Assembly (NCBI GenBank): GCA_022763185.1
Contig: JALEGL010000006.1
Location: forward strand, 301,087-365,086
Length of the DNA: 64,000 nucleotides
Direction: 5' to 3'
From: a bacterium
GTDB taxonomy: Bacteria; Bdellovibrionota_G; JALEGL01
Every line of letters starts with the position of its first letter. The stretch's first letter is position 1. The notes below the pieces were generated by a model. The model was not told the DNA's origin. It saw only the letters and a program-made list of their open reading frames with translations, and searched no databases. The translations under genes and the position numbers were made by a program. Shown one piece after another: positions 9,146-18,679 of the stretch.

Positions 9146-9893
9146 AATTATTTTTACTGGAAAAGTAGATTCACAGTATATTGATAAAATTTTAAAAACT
9201 TATAATGGCATTGATGTTAAGCAATTTGATCTTCTTCAGTTTTCACCGGTAATCAATAGTAGTAATGTACATAGTTACGCTGACCTTATTCAGAAATCTA
9301 CAATTATTTGTATAACAAGTAAAAAAACAGTAGAAATAATTTCACAGTACCCTGAAATTGCTCATGATTTATCAAAAAAAAAACTAGTGGTCTCAGGTGT
9401 TAAAGTTGCTAATTTTCTTAAAAAACAACTTAAAATAAACTCTTATTATTCAGAAAAATACCAAGGTCAACGTGGAGTGATGGATGTTTTATCAAAAATA
9501 GTTAAAGGTCGGGATTGGGTTGTTTATTTGCATTCAAATAGAGCTGAAGATCACATAAAAAAATATTTTAATGACATGAATATTCAAGGGCAATGTAAAG
9601 TTGTTTATGAGACAAACGGTAATGAGATCGTATCACAAAGCTTATTACAACATCTTAAAAATGATACCATAAAGCAAAAAGTTGTATTTTTTGCATCACC
9701 ATCAGCAGTTCATATTTATAACGAGAAGGTTATAAAGAAGACCAATATAAAAGGGATGCATTATTTGGCATTTGGCCAATCAACTCAACAAGCCTGCAAT
9801 GACTTAGCTATTAGATGCTTTTTTGAAGAAAATAGTAAAGATTACTTTGAAACAGTGGTTAGATTTTTAGAAAAATATGATGTTTCAGGGTGA
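9132..9893 (+). CDS. hemD: Uroporphyrinogen-III synthase
   Basis: Cyclises hydroxymethylbilane with inversion of ring D. HemD is among the least conserved haem enzymes. The call rests on a 253-residue length, a bilobed alpha/beta pattern, family-like pieces (FTSPSAV equivalent at VFFASPSAVHIYNEK, and AFGQSTQQACNDL), and its place right after hemC. The start is ATG 9132, inside the hemC end; a TTG four codons earlier is less likely. It converges on purD with a 9-base overlap of the two 3' ends, leaving no room for a separate terminator. Confidence 0.82.
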   Translation: MKQIEIIFTGKVDSQYIDKILKTYNGIDVKQFDLLQFSPVINSSNVHSYADLIQKSTIICITSKKTVEIISQYPEIAHDLSKKKLVVSGVKVANFLKKQLKINSYYSEKYQGQRGVMDVLSKIVKGRDWVVYLHSNRAEDHIKKYFNDMNIQGQCKVVYETNGNEIVSQSLLQHLKNDTIKQKVVFFASPSAVHIYNEKVIKKTNIKGMHYLAFGQSTQQACNDLAIRCFFEENSKDYFETVVRFLEKYDVSG

Positions 9894-11174
9894 TTTTTTT
9901 TCGTTCATAATAGCTTGTCCACCCACATCTGTTCTATACTGCATACCATTAAAGTTTATATGTTCTTTAACACAGCTGTATGCGATTTGAGCTGCATTTT
10001 GATAGCTATCACCTAAGCTAGCAATAGAAAGAACTCTCCCACCACTGGCCATTAATTCATCATGGATGAATTCTGTGCCGCAGTGATAAACTCTACAGTT
10101 ATTTGGAATAGGCTGTAATATTGAAATAGCTTGTGGTGAAGAAGGTTGATAAGGGTAATTTTTTGAAGCAAGCGTTAAGACAAAAGACTTTTTGTTGTTC
10201 CAGGTTATGGATAGATTTTCTTGGGCTAAAACTGACATACAGAGCTGTGCAAAAGGTGTTTGTAACCTGTGCAACAAACATTGAGCTTCAGGATCACCCA
10301 AACGTACATTAAACTCTAAAACTTTAGGACCATTTTCTGTTAAAATTAAGCCAACATATAGAAAGCCTGTATAGGGAGTATCATCTGTATCTAATTGATT
10401 GAGCAAAGGCTGTACAATGTTTTGTTCTATTTCTTCTTTTAACGGTTTATTCATGAAGTGTGTAGGGGTGTATGCCCCCATGCCGCCAGTATTTGGACCT
10501 TCATCATTATCAAGTAATCTTTTATGGTCTTGTGCATCACCAAAAAAATAAAAACTTTTTTCATGACAAAGTGCAAAATATGAAAGTTCAGGGCCAACAA
10601 GGAACTCTTCAAAAATAATAGCACTTGGGTTTTCACCAAAGATAAGTTGGTTGAAGACTTTATCACAAAAATCCAACGACTCTTGTTTTGATTGGCATAT
10701 AACTACACCTTTTCCTGCAGCTAAACCGTCATACTTTAGTGCTTGCGGGTAAGTTTCATTGTGTTGAATATATTTTTTGGCTTCTTGGTAGTTTGTTGCT
10801 GTTTCAAAAGCACCTGTAGGTATATTGGCTTTTTGCATTATTTTTTTTGCAAAATATTTTGATGACTCAAGCTGAGCGGCTTCTTTACTTGGACCGAAAA
10901 TTTTTAAATTATACTTTTTGAAAGTATTGACTATGCCATTGTTTAAAGGGTCTTCAGGGCCAACAATGGTCAAGTCGATATTATTTTTTTTAGCCCATAA
11001 GGCTAGATCTTGATGGGATGCAGGCTCATTGATATCAACTTTTTTAGACTTATCTAATTCAAAGATAGCATGACTTCCAGGGTATGCATAAACAGTGCTA
11101 ACACAAGGGTCATCATTGACTGCCCAGCATATGGCATGTTCTCGCCCCCCCTTACCAATAACCAAGATCTTCAT
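9885..11174 (-). CDS. purD: Phosphoribosylamine-glycine ligase (GAR synthetase)
   Basis: ATP-grasp enzyme of de novo purine synthesis that joins 5-phosphoribosylamine and glycine. The N-terminus (MKILVIGKGGREHA) is diagnostic and fixes the start at 11174; the frame stays open 29 codons further, but without family similarity. ATP-grasp elements include the PQALKYDGLAAGKGV lysine region, EFLVGPELSYFAL, NTGGMGAYTPT and LEFNVRLGDPE. Length is 429. It is the third gene in a minus-strand run after purH and a TPR gene, 56 bases downstream of the latter. Confidence 0.96.
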   Translation of the reverse strand: MKILVIGKGGREHAICWAVNDDPCVSTVYAYPGSHAIFELDKSKKVDINEPASHQDLALWAKKNNIDLTIVGPEDPLNNGIVNTFKKYNLKIFGPSKEAAQLESSKYFAKKIMQKANIPTGAFETATNYQEAKKYIQHNETYPQALKYDGLAAGKGVVICQSKQESLDFCDKVFNQLIFGENPSAIIFEEFLVGPELSYFALCHEKSFYFFGDAQDHKRLLDNDEGPNTGGMGAYTPTHFMNKPLKEEIEQNIVQPLLNQLDTDDTPYTGFLYVGLILTENGPKVLEFNVRLGDPEAQCLLHRLQTPFAQLCMSVLAQENLSITWNNKKSFVLTLASKNYPYQPSSPQAISILQPIPNNCRVYHCGTEFIHDELMASGGRVLSIASLGDSYQNAAQIAYSCVKEHINFNGMQYRTDVGGQAIMNEKKSP

Positions 11175-11230
11175 GGATTTTCTTTTAGGTGAAAGCATGT
11201 ACGAAGTCAAAACAAAATGAAAATACGCTA

Positions 11231-13180
11231 TTAAAACTCTATAATATTGAGTGTGTGCCAAGCACTAAAATGCTTAGGGTCAAGTTGTAGCAATGTTCCC
11301 AATATGGATAGAGCTTTTGCATATTGCTTTCTTTCGATGAGAATAAGTGCAAGAAGATTTGTTGCCGGCCATTGCCAAGTTTTATTATACTTTAACTGAT
11401 TTAGTTTTTTTTCGGCAAGAATGTTTTTTTGTGTGGCAAGATTGTTTTTTGCAAACCAAAATAGAATATTACTATCATTCTCCTGTAACGCATAACTTTT
11501 ATTTAAATAACGATTGGATGCTTGAATATTATTTTTATAATGAAAAAGAATACCCAAAAACAAATATGTTTTTCCATGTGTGCTTATTCTGCCAATAGCT
11601 TTTTTTAAATGAAATTCTGCATTATTTAGTGCGTTTTTATGGTTGTGTTTCATATGGCTAATAAGATAATTCAAGCCAATATATGAAGAAACAATACTAG
11701 ACTTTGAGATGTTAGGATTTTTACGTCTTACTTGCTCTAAGAGTCTTAAGCTTTTTAACAAGTAAAGTGAGTCATACGGTATATCTTGAGGGTATATGTG
11801 ATAGGAACTGATAGGTTGACCGTAAATAAACTTATTAGCAAAGTCTACGGCTTTTTTATTTTTATTTTGTTGAACCAAGTACACCATATAAAAAACATGT
11901 GCGCTTACAAATTGAGGGTTATTTTCAATAAGATTGATGATTGTTTTTTCAAAAGCATCGAATCTATTTTTTGAGTAGTAATGTTTAGCTAAAATGAATT
12001 GTGCTAAAGTTTTTTCTGCATTGGGAAGTTTTTGCTCTTGAAGGGCTATAATAAGTTTGGCGGGCAAGGATTGATTTAAAAGGTCATAATTTAAAGCAGA
12101 GTAAAGATTGACCTGATTGATATCATAAAAAGAAGACTGTTTCATGGCTTTAATCAGCTGAGCAGCTTTATTCGATTGCTGTTGTTTTAAAAAGTAAAAT
12201 AAGCGTTGAAACTGAGCATCAGCAACGAGCTGAGGATTGTTCATTTGATATTGGTTACCAGCCAGTTTTTGGTAAATAGCCAAGCACTTTTGTGTTTCTT
12301 GATAAAAACAAAGCAGTTTAGCATGCATCGATTGTATTGATGCATAGCGCGGGTTTAAGAGTTTGTTATTTAAAGCATGCTCAAATACTTTGAGACTCTG
12401 GCCTTTCTTTAAGATATGACCGATTTGATTTTGTCCCCAATAGTCCTTTGGAAATTGCAGCAAGCGCTCATTTAAAATAGGTTTTGCAGCAAAATAGTTA
12501 CCTGATCTAATTTGCAACTCATACTGCATCATATGGTAAAAAGGAATTAGCGATGGGTGTTTTTTTATTTGATCAAGCTTATCAAGCAATATTTTTTGGG
12601 GCTGTTGTGAATCATTGAAGTTAATTTTAAGATCTAAAATTGCAGATAGTTCATGTTTTGATGAAATGTTAGAAAAATGTTTAACTGCTTGAATTGTATT
12701 ATTTTTATTGAGTTCTAATGCGCTCAAAAGTGCATGTCCAGGGTTACTTTTTTTATGTTTTGCAATTAAATCTTGGGCAAGACTTTCTAAGTTACTGTGG
12801 TAGCTATGGCTGCTTTCAATTGGGATTCTAAAGAGATAGCTTTTGATAAGATCTGGTATAAATTGCATGCCTTTTGGACTGTGAGCTACAGCGCGTTCAA
12901 ATATTTGACTTGCCATTGCCATATGTTCATATCTGACATGCTTAAGAATCTCTTTAGCTTTACTTATATCTTGTTCAGACGGCTTGAGTTTTGTTGAGGA
13001 ATGCTGTGTTTGACAGTAAGATATAAGCGTTTGAAAGCGATACTGTTGAATTGATTGATCAACTTGTAAATAGATGAGTGATGCAAAAAAAATAAATATC
13101 AACAAAATGACAGTTCGCAAGTAAGCTCGAAAACTTAAAATGTTTTTTATGTTTATACTGCGAAATTTATTTTTGAACAT
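11231..13180 (-). CDS. Membrane-anchored TPR-repeat protein
   Basis: A protein of 649 residues from ATG 13180; a TTG at 13219 would add 13. A short basic N-terminus is followed by one membrane helix (about residues 22-41) and then an almost continuous series of degenerate TPR-like helix pairs to the C-terminus, with no other domain visible. With the helix as an anchor, the repeats are probably periplasmic. It lies between purH and purD on the same strand, so it is probably co-transcribed with purine genes, though nothing in it suggests an enzyme. I do not recognise a named family. Confidence 0.7.
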   Translation of the reverse strand: MFKNKFRSINIKNILSFRAYLRTVILLIFIFFASLIYLQVDQSIQQYRFQTLISYCQTQHSSTKLKPSEQDISKAKEILKHVRYEHMAMASQIFERAVAHSPKGMQFIPDLIKSYLFRIPIESSHSYHSNLESLAQDLIAKHKKSNPGHALLSALELNKNNTIQAVKHFSNISSKHELSAILDLKINFNDSQQPQKILLDKLDQIKKHPSLIPFYHMMQYELQIRSGNYFAAKPILNERLLQFPKDYWGQNQIGHILKKGQSLKVFEHALNNKLLNPRYASIQSMHAKLLCFYQETQKCLAIYQKLAGNQYQMNNPQLVADAQFQRLFYFLKQQQSNKAAQLIKAMKQSSFYDINQVNLYSALNYDLLNQSLPAKLIIALQEQKLPNAEKTLAQFILAKHYYSKNRFDAFEKTIINLIENNPQFVSAHVFYMVYLVQQNKNKKAVDFANKFIYGQPISSYHIYPQDIPYDSLYLLKSLRLLEQVRRKNPNISKSSIVSSYIGLNYLISHMKHNHKNALNNAEFHLKKAIGRISTHGKTYLFLGILFHYKNNIQASNRYLNKSYALQENDSNILFWFAKNNLATQKNILAEKKLNQLKYNKTWQWPATNLLALILIERKQYAKALSILGTLLQLDPKHFSAWHTLNIIEF

Positions 13181-13266
13181 GAATGCATCATATCTTACTA
13201 AGAGAATAGAATAGGTCAATATTATTGCTCTTTAGCTGACCTTAAGTTGCGCAGGGTTGTTTTTAT

Positions 13267-14856
13267 TTAATGGTAGAAGTGTCTTACTCCTGTGAATAAC
13301 ATAGACATGTCGAGCTGATTGATAGCATCAATTACTTCTTCATCTCGAATAGATCCACCCGGCTGAATAATGCTTTGGATGCCCATTTTTGCTAAAGTTT
13401 CAACACCGTCTTTAAAGGGGAAAAATGCATCCGAAGCAGCAACCAAAATATCTTTGTTGGCTTTGCATTTTTGGGCGTTGTTCATGGCTATATGGCATGA
13501 GTCAACTCTACTGGTTTGACCAGCGCCAACGCCTAGAATTTGGTTTTCATTGCATATAACAATAGCATTGGATTTGATGTGTTTTACAGCTTTCCAAGCC
13601 AAGGATAGTGCTTTTAAATGTTGTTTTGAAGGTTGTTTTTTGCTGACACACTTACTTGTACTCAAATCAAAACTTTTAAGATCTTGTTCCTGAATCAGAA
13701 AACCTCCCAAAGCGGTTTTAATATTGTTTTGCTGTAATAAGGCTTTGAGGTGCTCTTGCGAGTAACGTAAACGGCGCAGGTTTTTTTTATTCTTAAGTAA
13801 GGCTTCTGCTTCTGGAGTAAAATCAGGAGCCACGACCAACTCGGTGAATGTTTTTAACATGACTTCTGTGGTCGGGCCATCTAGAGGTTTTGAAAAGGCC
13901 ACAATGCCGCCAAAAGCAGAGACTGGGTCACCAGACAAAGCTTTTTCATAAGCATCTAAAATAGAATGATTGCCGGAAACACCCAAGCCACAAGGATTGT
14001 TGTGTTTAAAAATGGCACAAGCTGTATCATCTTGAAAGTCAGCAATAAGCTTTAAAGCTGCATGCAAATCTAAGATATTATTGTAGGAAAGAGTCTTGCC
14101 TGAGATATCTTGCTCTAAAATAGAGCTTTGGCTGTTGACAGAAGTAAAAAAGCCTGCAGACTGGTGTGGGTTTTCACCGTAGCGTAGGGTGTATTTTGTG
14201 CGTAAGTTTAGTTGAATATCTTTTGTGTCTGAACTTAGCTCAGAAGTTTTTGATTTAGTTTGAATTGATTGAAAATAGGTGCTGATGGCTTGATCATAGC
14301 GTTGAGTGAGTGCAAAGGTTTCACCTGACATGGCTTGCCTAAAAGCTGGACTTATTTCTCCTTTGTGTTCATCAATATGCTTCATGAAGGGTTCATAATA
14401 GTCGACACCCGGCAAAACACAGACATGTTTAAAGTTTTTTGCAGCTGATCTGAGCATGCTTGGACCACCAATATCAATGTGTTCTATAACCTGGCTGGGA
14501 CTCAGATCCGGGTTGCAGGCATGTTTTTCAAAGGCATACAAATTAACCACGAGCAAATCAAACATCAAAATATTGTGTTCATGGGCTTGTTGCATATGTG
14601 TTTCATTCTCACGTAAAGCCAAAAGTCCACCATGAATTTTTGGGTGTAAGGTTTTGACTCTACCAGACATGATTTCAGGAAAGTCGGTGTATTGGCTAAC
14701 TTCTACAGCCTTAAAACCAAGACTTTCTATGTGCTTACGAGTTCCACCCGAAGAATAAATTTCATAATTATAGCGCTGAAGTACAGTGCATAATTGATCT
14801 AACTTTGATTTATCGGTGACGCTGATTAAAGCACGTTTTTTTGAGTTATCTTGCAT
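13267..14856 (-). CDS. purH: Bifunctional AICAR transformylase / IMP cyclohydrolase
   Basis: Catalyses the last two steps of IMP synthesis. The N-terminal MGS-like cyclohydrolase domain (about residues 8-200) carries SVTDKSKL, SSGGTRKHI and GGLLALR. The C-terminal transformylase domain carries the catalytic Lys284-His285 pair in KHNNPCG and the SDAFFPF and QPGGSIRDEEV motifs. Length 529 is normal. It is the first gene of the minus-strand run purH-TPR-purD and diverges from the M32 peptidase gene across a 169-base spacer that should hold both promoters. Confidence 0.97.
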   Translation of the reverse strand: MQDNSKKRALISVTDKSKLDQLCTVLQRYNYEIYSSGGTRKHIESLGFKAVEVSQYTDFPEIMSGRVKTLHPKIHGGLLALRENETHMQQAHEHNILMFDLLVVNLYAFEKHACNPDLSPSQVIEHIDIGGPSMLRSAAKNFKHVCVLPGVDYYEPFMKHIDEHKGEISPAFRQAMSGETFALTQRYDQAISTYFQSIQTKSKTSELSSDTKDIQLNLRTKYTLRYGENPHQSAGFFTSVNSQSSILEQDISGKTLSYNNILDLHAALKLIADFQDDTACAIFKHNNPCGLGVSGNHSILDAYEKALSGDPVSAFGGIVAFSKPLDGPTTEVMLKTFTELVVAPDFTPEAEALLKNKKNLRRLRYSQEHLKALLQQNNIKTALGGFLIQEQDLKSFDLSTSKCVSKKQPSKQHLKALSLAWKAVKHIKSNAIVICNENQILGVGAGQTSRVDSCHIAMNNAQKCKANKDILVAASDAFFPFKDGVETLAKMGIQSIIQPGGSIRDEEVIDAINQLDMSMLFTGVRHFYH

Positions 14857-15025
14857 GCTTGCGTGTATAACTGCTTGCCAATAAAAACTAAAGAATTATT
14901 TTTACTAAGAAGAGTAATTATTGCGCTATACCAGGGCCTCGTTTATATTATTTTAAAATCATGGCTACAAGTTTTATATTTAGCTTAATTTTTCATTACT
15001 ATAAACAGCTTGAGAGGTAATAAAT

Positions 15026-16522
15026 ATGGCAAAAGCATATCAACAACTGCATGAACATTTTGAAACAATATCTGCCTATGGGCATGCTTTATCTATATGT
15101 AGTTGGGATGAGCAGGTAAATATGCCTGTTAAAAGTCATACACAACGGGCAAAGTCTATTTCCAAGTTGCAACAGGCAAGACACAGCTTAATGATTGACC
15201 CTAGAGTTAAGGATTGGATAGATCAAGCCAGTACAGAAGATCTTAATCATTGGCAGCAAGCCAATATTAGAGAAATAAAACGGGTATGGCAAAATGCAAC
15301 ATGTTTAACGCCCAAGCTTATTGATGCTCAAATTAAAGCAACTTCTAATTGTCAGCAAGCATGGAAACAGATGCGTGGTGAAAACAATTGGCAAGATTTT
15401 GCCCCCCTGTTGGATGAAGTGATTAAGGTAACTAAAGAAGAAGCAACAATGAGGGCACAAGTCACTGGAACGAGCCCTTATCAAGCTTTGGTTAATTTAT
15501 ACGATCCAGGTCAGAGTGTTGAAGAAACAAAAGATGTCTTTGATCAATTAAAAAGCTTCCTTCCGCAGTTTATTCAAACCGTGATGGAGAAACAAAAAAG
15601 TGAGGCATGTATTCAACCCAATGGAACCTTTACCACTAAAGATCAGAAACAACTTTGCCTTGAGCTGATGAAGGTTTTTGGTTTTGATTTTGATCATGGT
15701 CGTTTAGATGTGAGTCATCATCCTTTTTGTGGTGGGGTACCCAGTGATGTCAGAATAACAACACGCTATCAGGAGACTGACTTTGTTGAAAGCGTTATGG
15801 GAGTTATTCATGAAACAGGTCATGCTTGCTATGAGCAAGGTCTACCCAAAGAATGGAATGGTCAGCCTGTTGGTAAAGCTTTAGGAATGAGTATCCATGA
15901 AAGTCAGAGCTTGTTTTTTGAAATGCAGGTGGCCAGGAATCCTGCAACTTTGCAATATCTAGCACCTTTATTTAAAAAGTACTTGGGTGACGGACAAAAA
16001 CAAGATGACTTTTGGGCTATAGCAAATATTATTAAACTGTACAGTAGAGTGAAACCAGACTTTATTAGAGTGAGTGCTGATGAAGTTACCTATCCATTGC
16101 ATGTTATTTTAAGGTTTGAGCTTGAGCAAGAGATTATTGAAGGAGATTTAAAGACTAAAGATATTCCTGCAGCCTGGGATGAAAAAATGCAAAGTTATTT
16201 AGGCGTAAACACCAAAGGTAACTATAAAGATGGTTGTATGCAAGATGTTCATTGGCCAAGTGCGGGATTTGGTTATTTTCCATCCTATACTTTAGGGGCA
16301 ATGACAGCCGCGCAACTGTTCCATGGCTTAAAGATGAGTTGTCCTAATGTTGATCAAGACTTTTCACAAGGAAAGTTTGATGCTGTTAGAGATTGGTTGA
16401 AAAAGAATGTTTGGCAGCAAGCATCTTTAAAATCAAAAAAAGATCTATTATTAAATGCAACAGGGGAAGTTTTAAATGCGGATTACTTTATCAAGCATTT
16501 AAAGCAAAGATATGCAGCATAA
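15026..16522 (+). CDS. M32 family metallocarboxypeptidase (Taq type)
   Basis: Zinc carboxypeptidase that removes C-terminal residues from peptides; cytoplasmic, with no signal peptide. The zinc site HETGH is at 262-266 and the downstream third-ligand glutamate is in IHESQS. Other family signatures are DVRITTRY and IRVSADEVTYPLHVILRFELE. Length 498 matches the family. GAGAGG about 9 bases before ATG 15026 fixes the start. It overlaps pldA by 11 bases, so they are probably co-transcribed although the functions are not obviously linked. Confidence 0.95.
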   Translation: MAKAYQQLHEHFETISAYGHALSICSWDEQVNMPVKSHTQRAKSISKLQQARHSLMIDPRVKDWIDQASTEDLNHWQQANIREIKRVWQNATCLTPKLIDAQIKATSNCQQAWKQMRGENNWQDFAPLLDEVIKVTKEEATMRAQVTGTSPYQALVNLYDPGQSVEETKDVFDQLKSFLPQFIQTVMEKQKSEACIQPNGTFTTKDQKQLCLELMKVFGFDFDHGRLDVSHHPFCGGVPSDVRITTRYQETDFVESVMGVIHETGHACYEQGLPKEWNGQPVGKALGMSIHESQSLFFEMQVARNPATLQYLAPLFKKYLGDGQKQDDFWAIANIIKLYSRVKPDFIRVSADEVTYPLHVILRFELEQEIIEGDLKTKDIPAAWDEKMQSYLGVNTKGNYKDGCMQDVHWPSAGFGYFPSYTLGAMTAAQLFHGLKMSCPNVDQDFSQGKFDAVRDWLKKNVWQQASLKSKKDLLLNATGEVLNADYFIKHLKQRYAA

Positions 16523-17297
16523 GGCTAAGAAACAGCTCTTCTTTATTTGTTTTAAGTTGAGTTTGTTTTTTCTACTAAGCCAACACACCGTTGCTTTTTC
16601 TTTGGATAGAGATGATTCACCTTTAAGCTTATATAAAAACAATTTTTTAGTTACTGGAGTTGAAAATTCACCCTATTCAAAAAATGTTGTGTTTAAATTC
16701 CAACTAAGTGCAAAATTACAAATTCTCGAGTCACCTTTTTTCTTTGCTTATACTCAGCGATCTTTTATGGATATCGCAAGCTATTCGTTTCCGTTTTATG
16801 ACCATAATTATCGTCCTGAGTTATTTTATATTCAAGCAATCGCGGGGAAAACAATGCTTCAGGCGATGCAGCTGGGGTTTTTACATTCATCCAATGGTAA
16901 AGATGGCGATAACTCAAGAGGATGGAATTATTTTTATTTAAAGCTTTATTTTTCAAAAGGAGGTTTTTATTTTGAACCAAAATTAATCGCGGCTTTTTTA
17001 CTCGACCAAGATAATAATCCTGATCTTAGGCAGTATTATGGTCCTTTAAAGCTAAATCTGGGCTATCGATGGTCCAACGATGTTGAGTGGTCGGCTGTGG
17101 TTCATCCAGGAATAAAGTTTGATAAGTACTCTGTAGAGACGCACTTTAATATTCCATGGAAAGTGTTTTTTAAACACCTAGAAGATAAAACCGTGACGTC
17201 ACTTTGGTTGCAAGCATATTATGGCTTTGGAGAAACCCTACTGGGCTACAATCAAATTACGCAATCCATTTCCTTGGGGTTTGGTATTCGTCCTTAA
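16512..17297 (+). CDS. pldA: Outer-membrane phospholipase A (PldA/OMPLA)
   Basis: Outer-membrane beta-barrel lipase that hydrolyses phospholipids misplaced in the outer leaflet. A signal peptide covers about residues 1-29. The catalytic motif H-x-S-N-G is at residues 125-129 (His125, Ser127), followed by the family's NSRGWNYFYLKL stretch; the amphipathic strand pattern continues to the end. Length 261 is slightly shorter than the E. coli enzyme (289). The C-terminus ends in RP rather than the usual aromatic residue. Its stop overlaps by 4 bases the convergent mlaD gene, which encodes part of the other system for outer-membrane lipid asymmetry. Confidence 0.88.
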   Translation: MQHKAKKQLFFICFKLSLFFLLSQHTVAFSLDRDDSPLSLYKNNFLVTGVENSPYSKNVVFKFQLSAKLQILESPFFFAYTQRSFMDIASYSFPFYDHNYRPELFYIQAIAGKTMLQAMQLGFLHSSNGKDGDNSRGWNYFYLKLYFSKGGFYFEPKLIAAFLLDQDNNPDLRQYYGPLKLNLGYRWSNDVEWSAVVHPGIKFDKYSVETHFNIPWKVFFKHLEDKTVTSLWLQAYYGFGETLLGYNQITQSISLGFGIRP

Positions 17298-18679
17298 AAT
17301 GCTGCACCCATGGCTGGAATAAAGGATTTAAGATCACTGTCAGTAAATCGGACACCGGCGCCAAAAAATAGATTTTGTCTATCTTGTTCTGATAAAATAT
17401 CATCCATCCCCGCAGTTAACATGAAATGTTTGTAAAGATACAATGATCCATAGGCTCTAAATTGGAGGGCGTCGTTTTGTCTTGAAGCATTAAATAATTC
17501 ACTGGACAATACAAACTGATTGTTCAGTAAATGTAAATCCATACCCAAACCACCTGTATTTCTAAAGAGACCGGCTCTAAATGTGACATTCCATAAGCGT
17601 TTGGCCAACTGAACATTGAAAACCAAATTATCACTTTGATTGACTGTTTGAGTACTGCTGATAACGTTGCCACCGGAGCTGACCGTGGTTGTGTTTCTTC
17701 GAATATTGCCAACAGGTGAATCTACAACTTCAAACATTAAATATTTATCTGGACTTGGTGCAATAGCAATAGCCACTAAGTTTTGAAGTTCTTTGTCTGA
17801 TTGTAAAAATTCAGCTCTATAGCGAATACCCAACTGCATTTTTCTAAATAAACCTATCGTATCATTGACACCATCAATCGTATCGTTGATTTTATTGATG
17901 GTGCTTTCATCATTAACAAGCTTACCAATGGTTCCTTCTCCTTCTTCAATTTTACTCATAATTTTATTCAAGGAAGCAAGAGCCTCAGTGAGTTCCCCGT
18001 TTTCTCCAAAAGTTTCCTGTACGGATGAGAGTGTGTCAGAAATGGCCTGTTTATTGTCTCGCATCACCATAGCCAAATCTTTTGAGAAAGAATCAACGCT
18101 GTCAACGATGGCATTGACTTGTTTTTGGTTGGCTTCCATAATTGCATTTAAACGTTCGGTTGTATCTCTTAAATTGACCAAAGTCTCGCCTAAAGCACCT
18201 TGAGGATTATCTGATGATAAGAGCTCTTTGATAATGACTGCGGTTTCTTTAACGGTAGAAGTTAATTCATCAAAGTCACTTTTAGAAGAGGTGTTTTTGA
18301 TAAAAGCTTCATCTTTTAGTAATCCAGCTTCAGGGGTACCTTGTGAAATAGCTAAATATTTGTCGCCTAAAACGCCTCTGTCTTTAATAGAAACATGCGC
18401 GTCATTATACAGTTTCATTTTACGTTGAACTCTTAGGGTCGCTTTAGCTTTTTGACCATCAAGCTCAATTTTTTCTACGTAACCCACCATAATTCCAGCA
18501 ATTTCTATCGGGGTTCGGTCAACCAAACCGGAAACAGATTCAAAGTGTGCGTAATACGTTTTGGCATTGGCACCGAGTTTTCCTTTATCGTTAACTTCTA
18601 AAGATAAGAAAATAATAACCAGAAGAGCAATCAGTACAAATAAACCAACACTAAAGTCAGATGTTAAATTATTTTTCAT
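17294..18679 (-). CDS. mlaD: MlaD-type MCE protein with C-terminal barrel-like domain
   Basis: Lipid-binding component of an Mla ABC transporter. There is one N-terminal membrane helix (about residues 9-26), an MCE domain (about residues 38-115, with GLVDRTPIEIAGIMVGYVEKI), then a long helical region (about 130-270). The last about 180 residues show alternating strands and turns and end in a terminal Phe, like an outer-membrane beta-barrel. Length 461 is far above E. coli MlaD (183). The architecture suggests a single chain reaching from the inner towards the outer membrane. It overlaps mlaF by one base (TAATG). The barrel reading is by pattern only. Confidence 0.88.
   Translation of the reverse strand: MKNNLTSDFSVGLFVLIALLVIIFLSLEVNDKGKLGANAKTYYAHFESVSGLVDRTPIEIAGIMVGYVEKIELDGQKAKATLRVQRKMKLYNDAHVSIKDRGVLGDKYLAISQGTPEAGLLKDEAFIKNTSSKSDFDELTSTVKETAVIIKELLSSDNPQGALGETLVNLRDTTERLNAIMEANQKQVNAIVDSVDSFSKDLAMVMRDNKQAISDTLSSVQETFGENGELTEALASLNKIMSKIEEGEGTIGKLVNDESTINKINDTIDGVNDTIGLFRKMQLGIRYRAEFLQSDKELQNLVAIAIAPSPDKYLMFEVVDSPVGNIRRNTTTVSSGGNVISSTQTVNQSDNLVFNVQLAKRLWNVTFRAGLFRNTGGLGMDLHLLNNQFVLSSELFNASRQNDALQFRAYGSLYLYKHFMLTAGMDDILSEQDRQNLFFGAGVRFTDSDLKSFIPAMGAAF

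Noticed and set aside
17865-18203. A 112-codon plus-strand frame inside mlaD
   Set aside because: A shadow of the helical, low-complexity part of mlaD.
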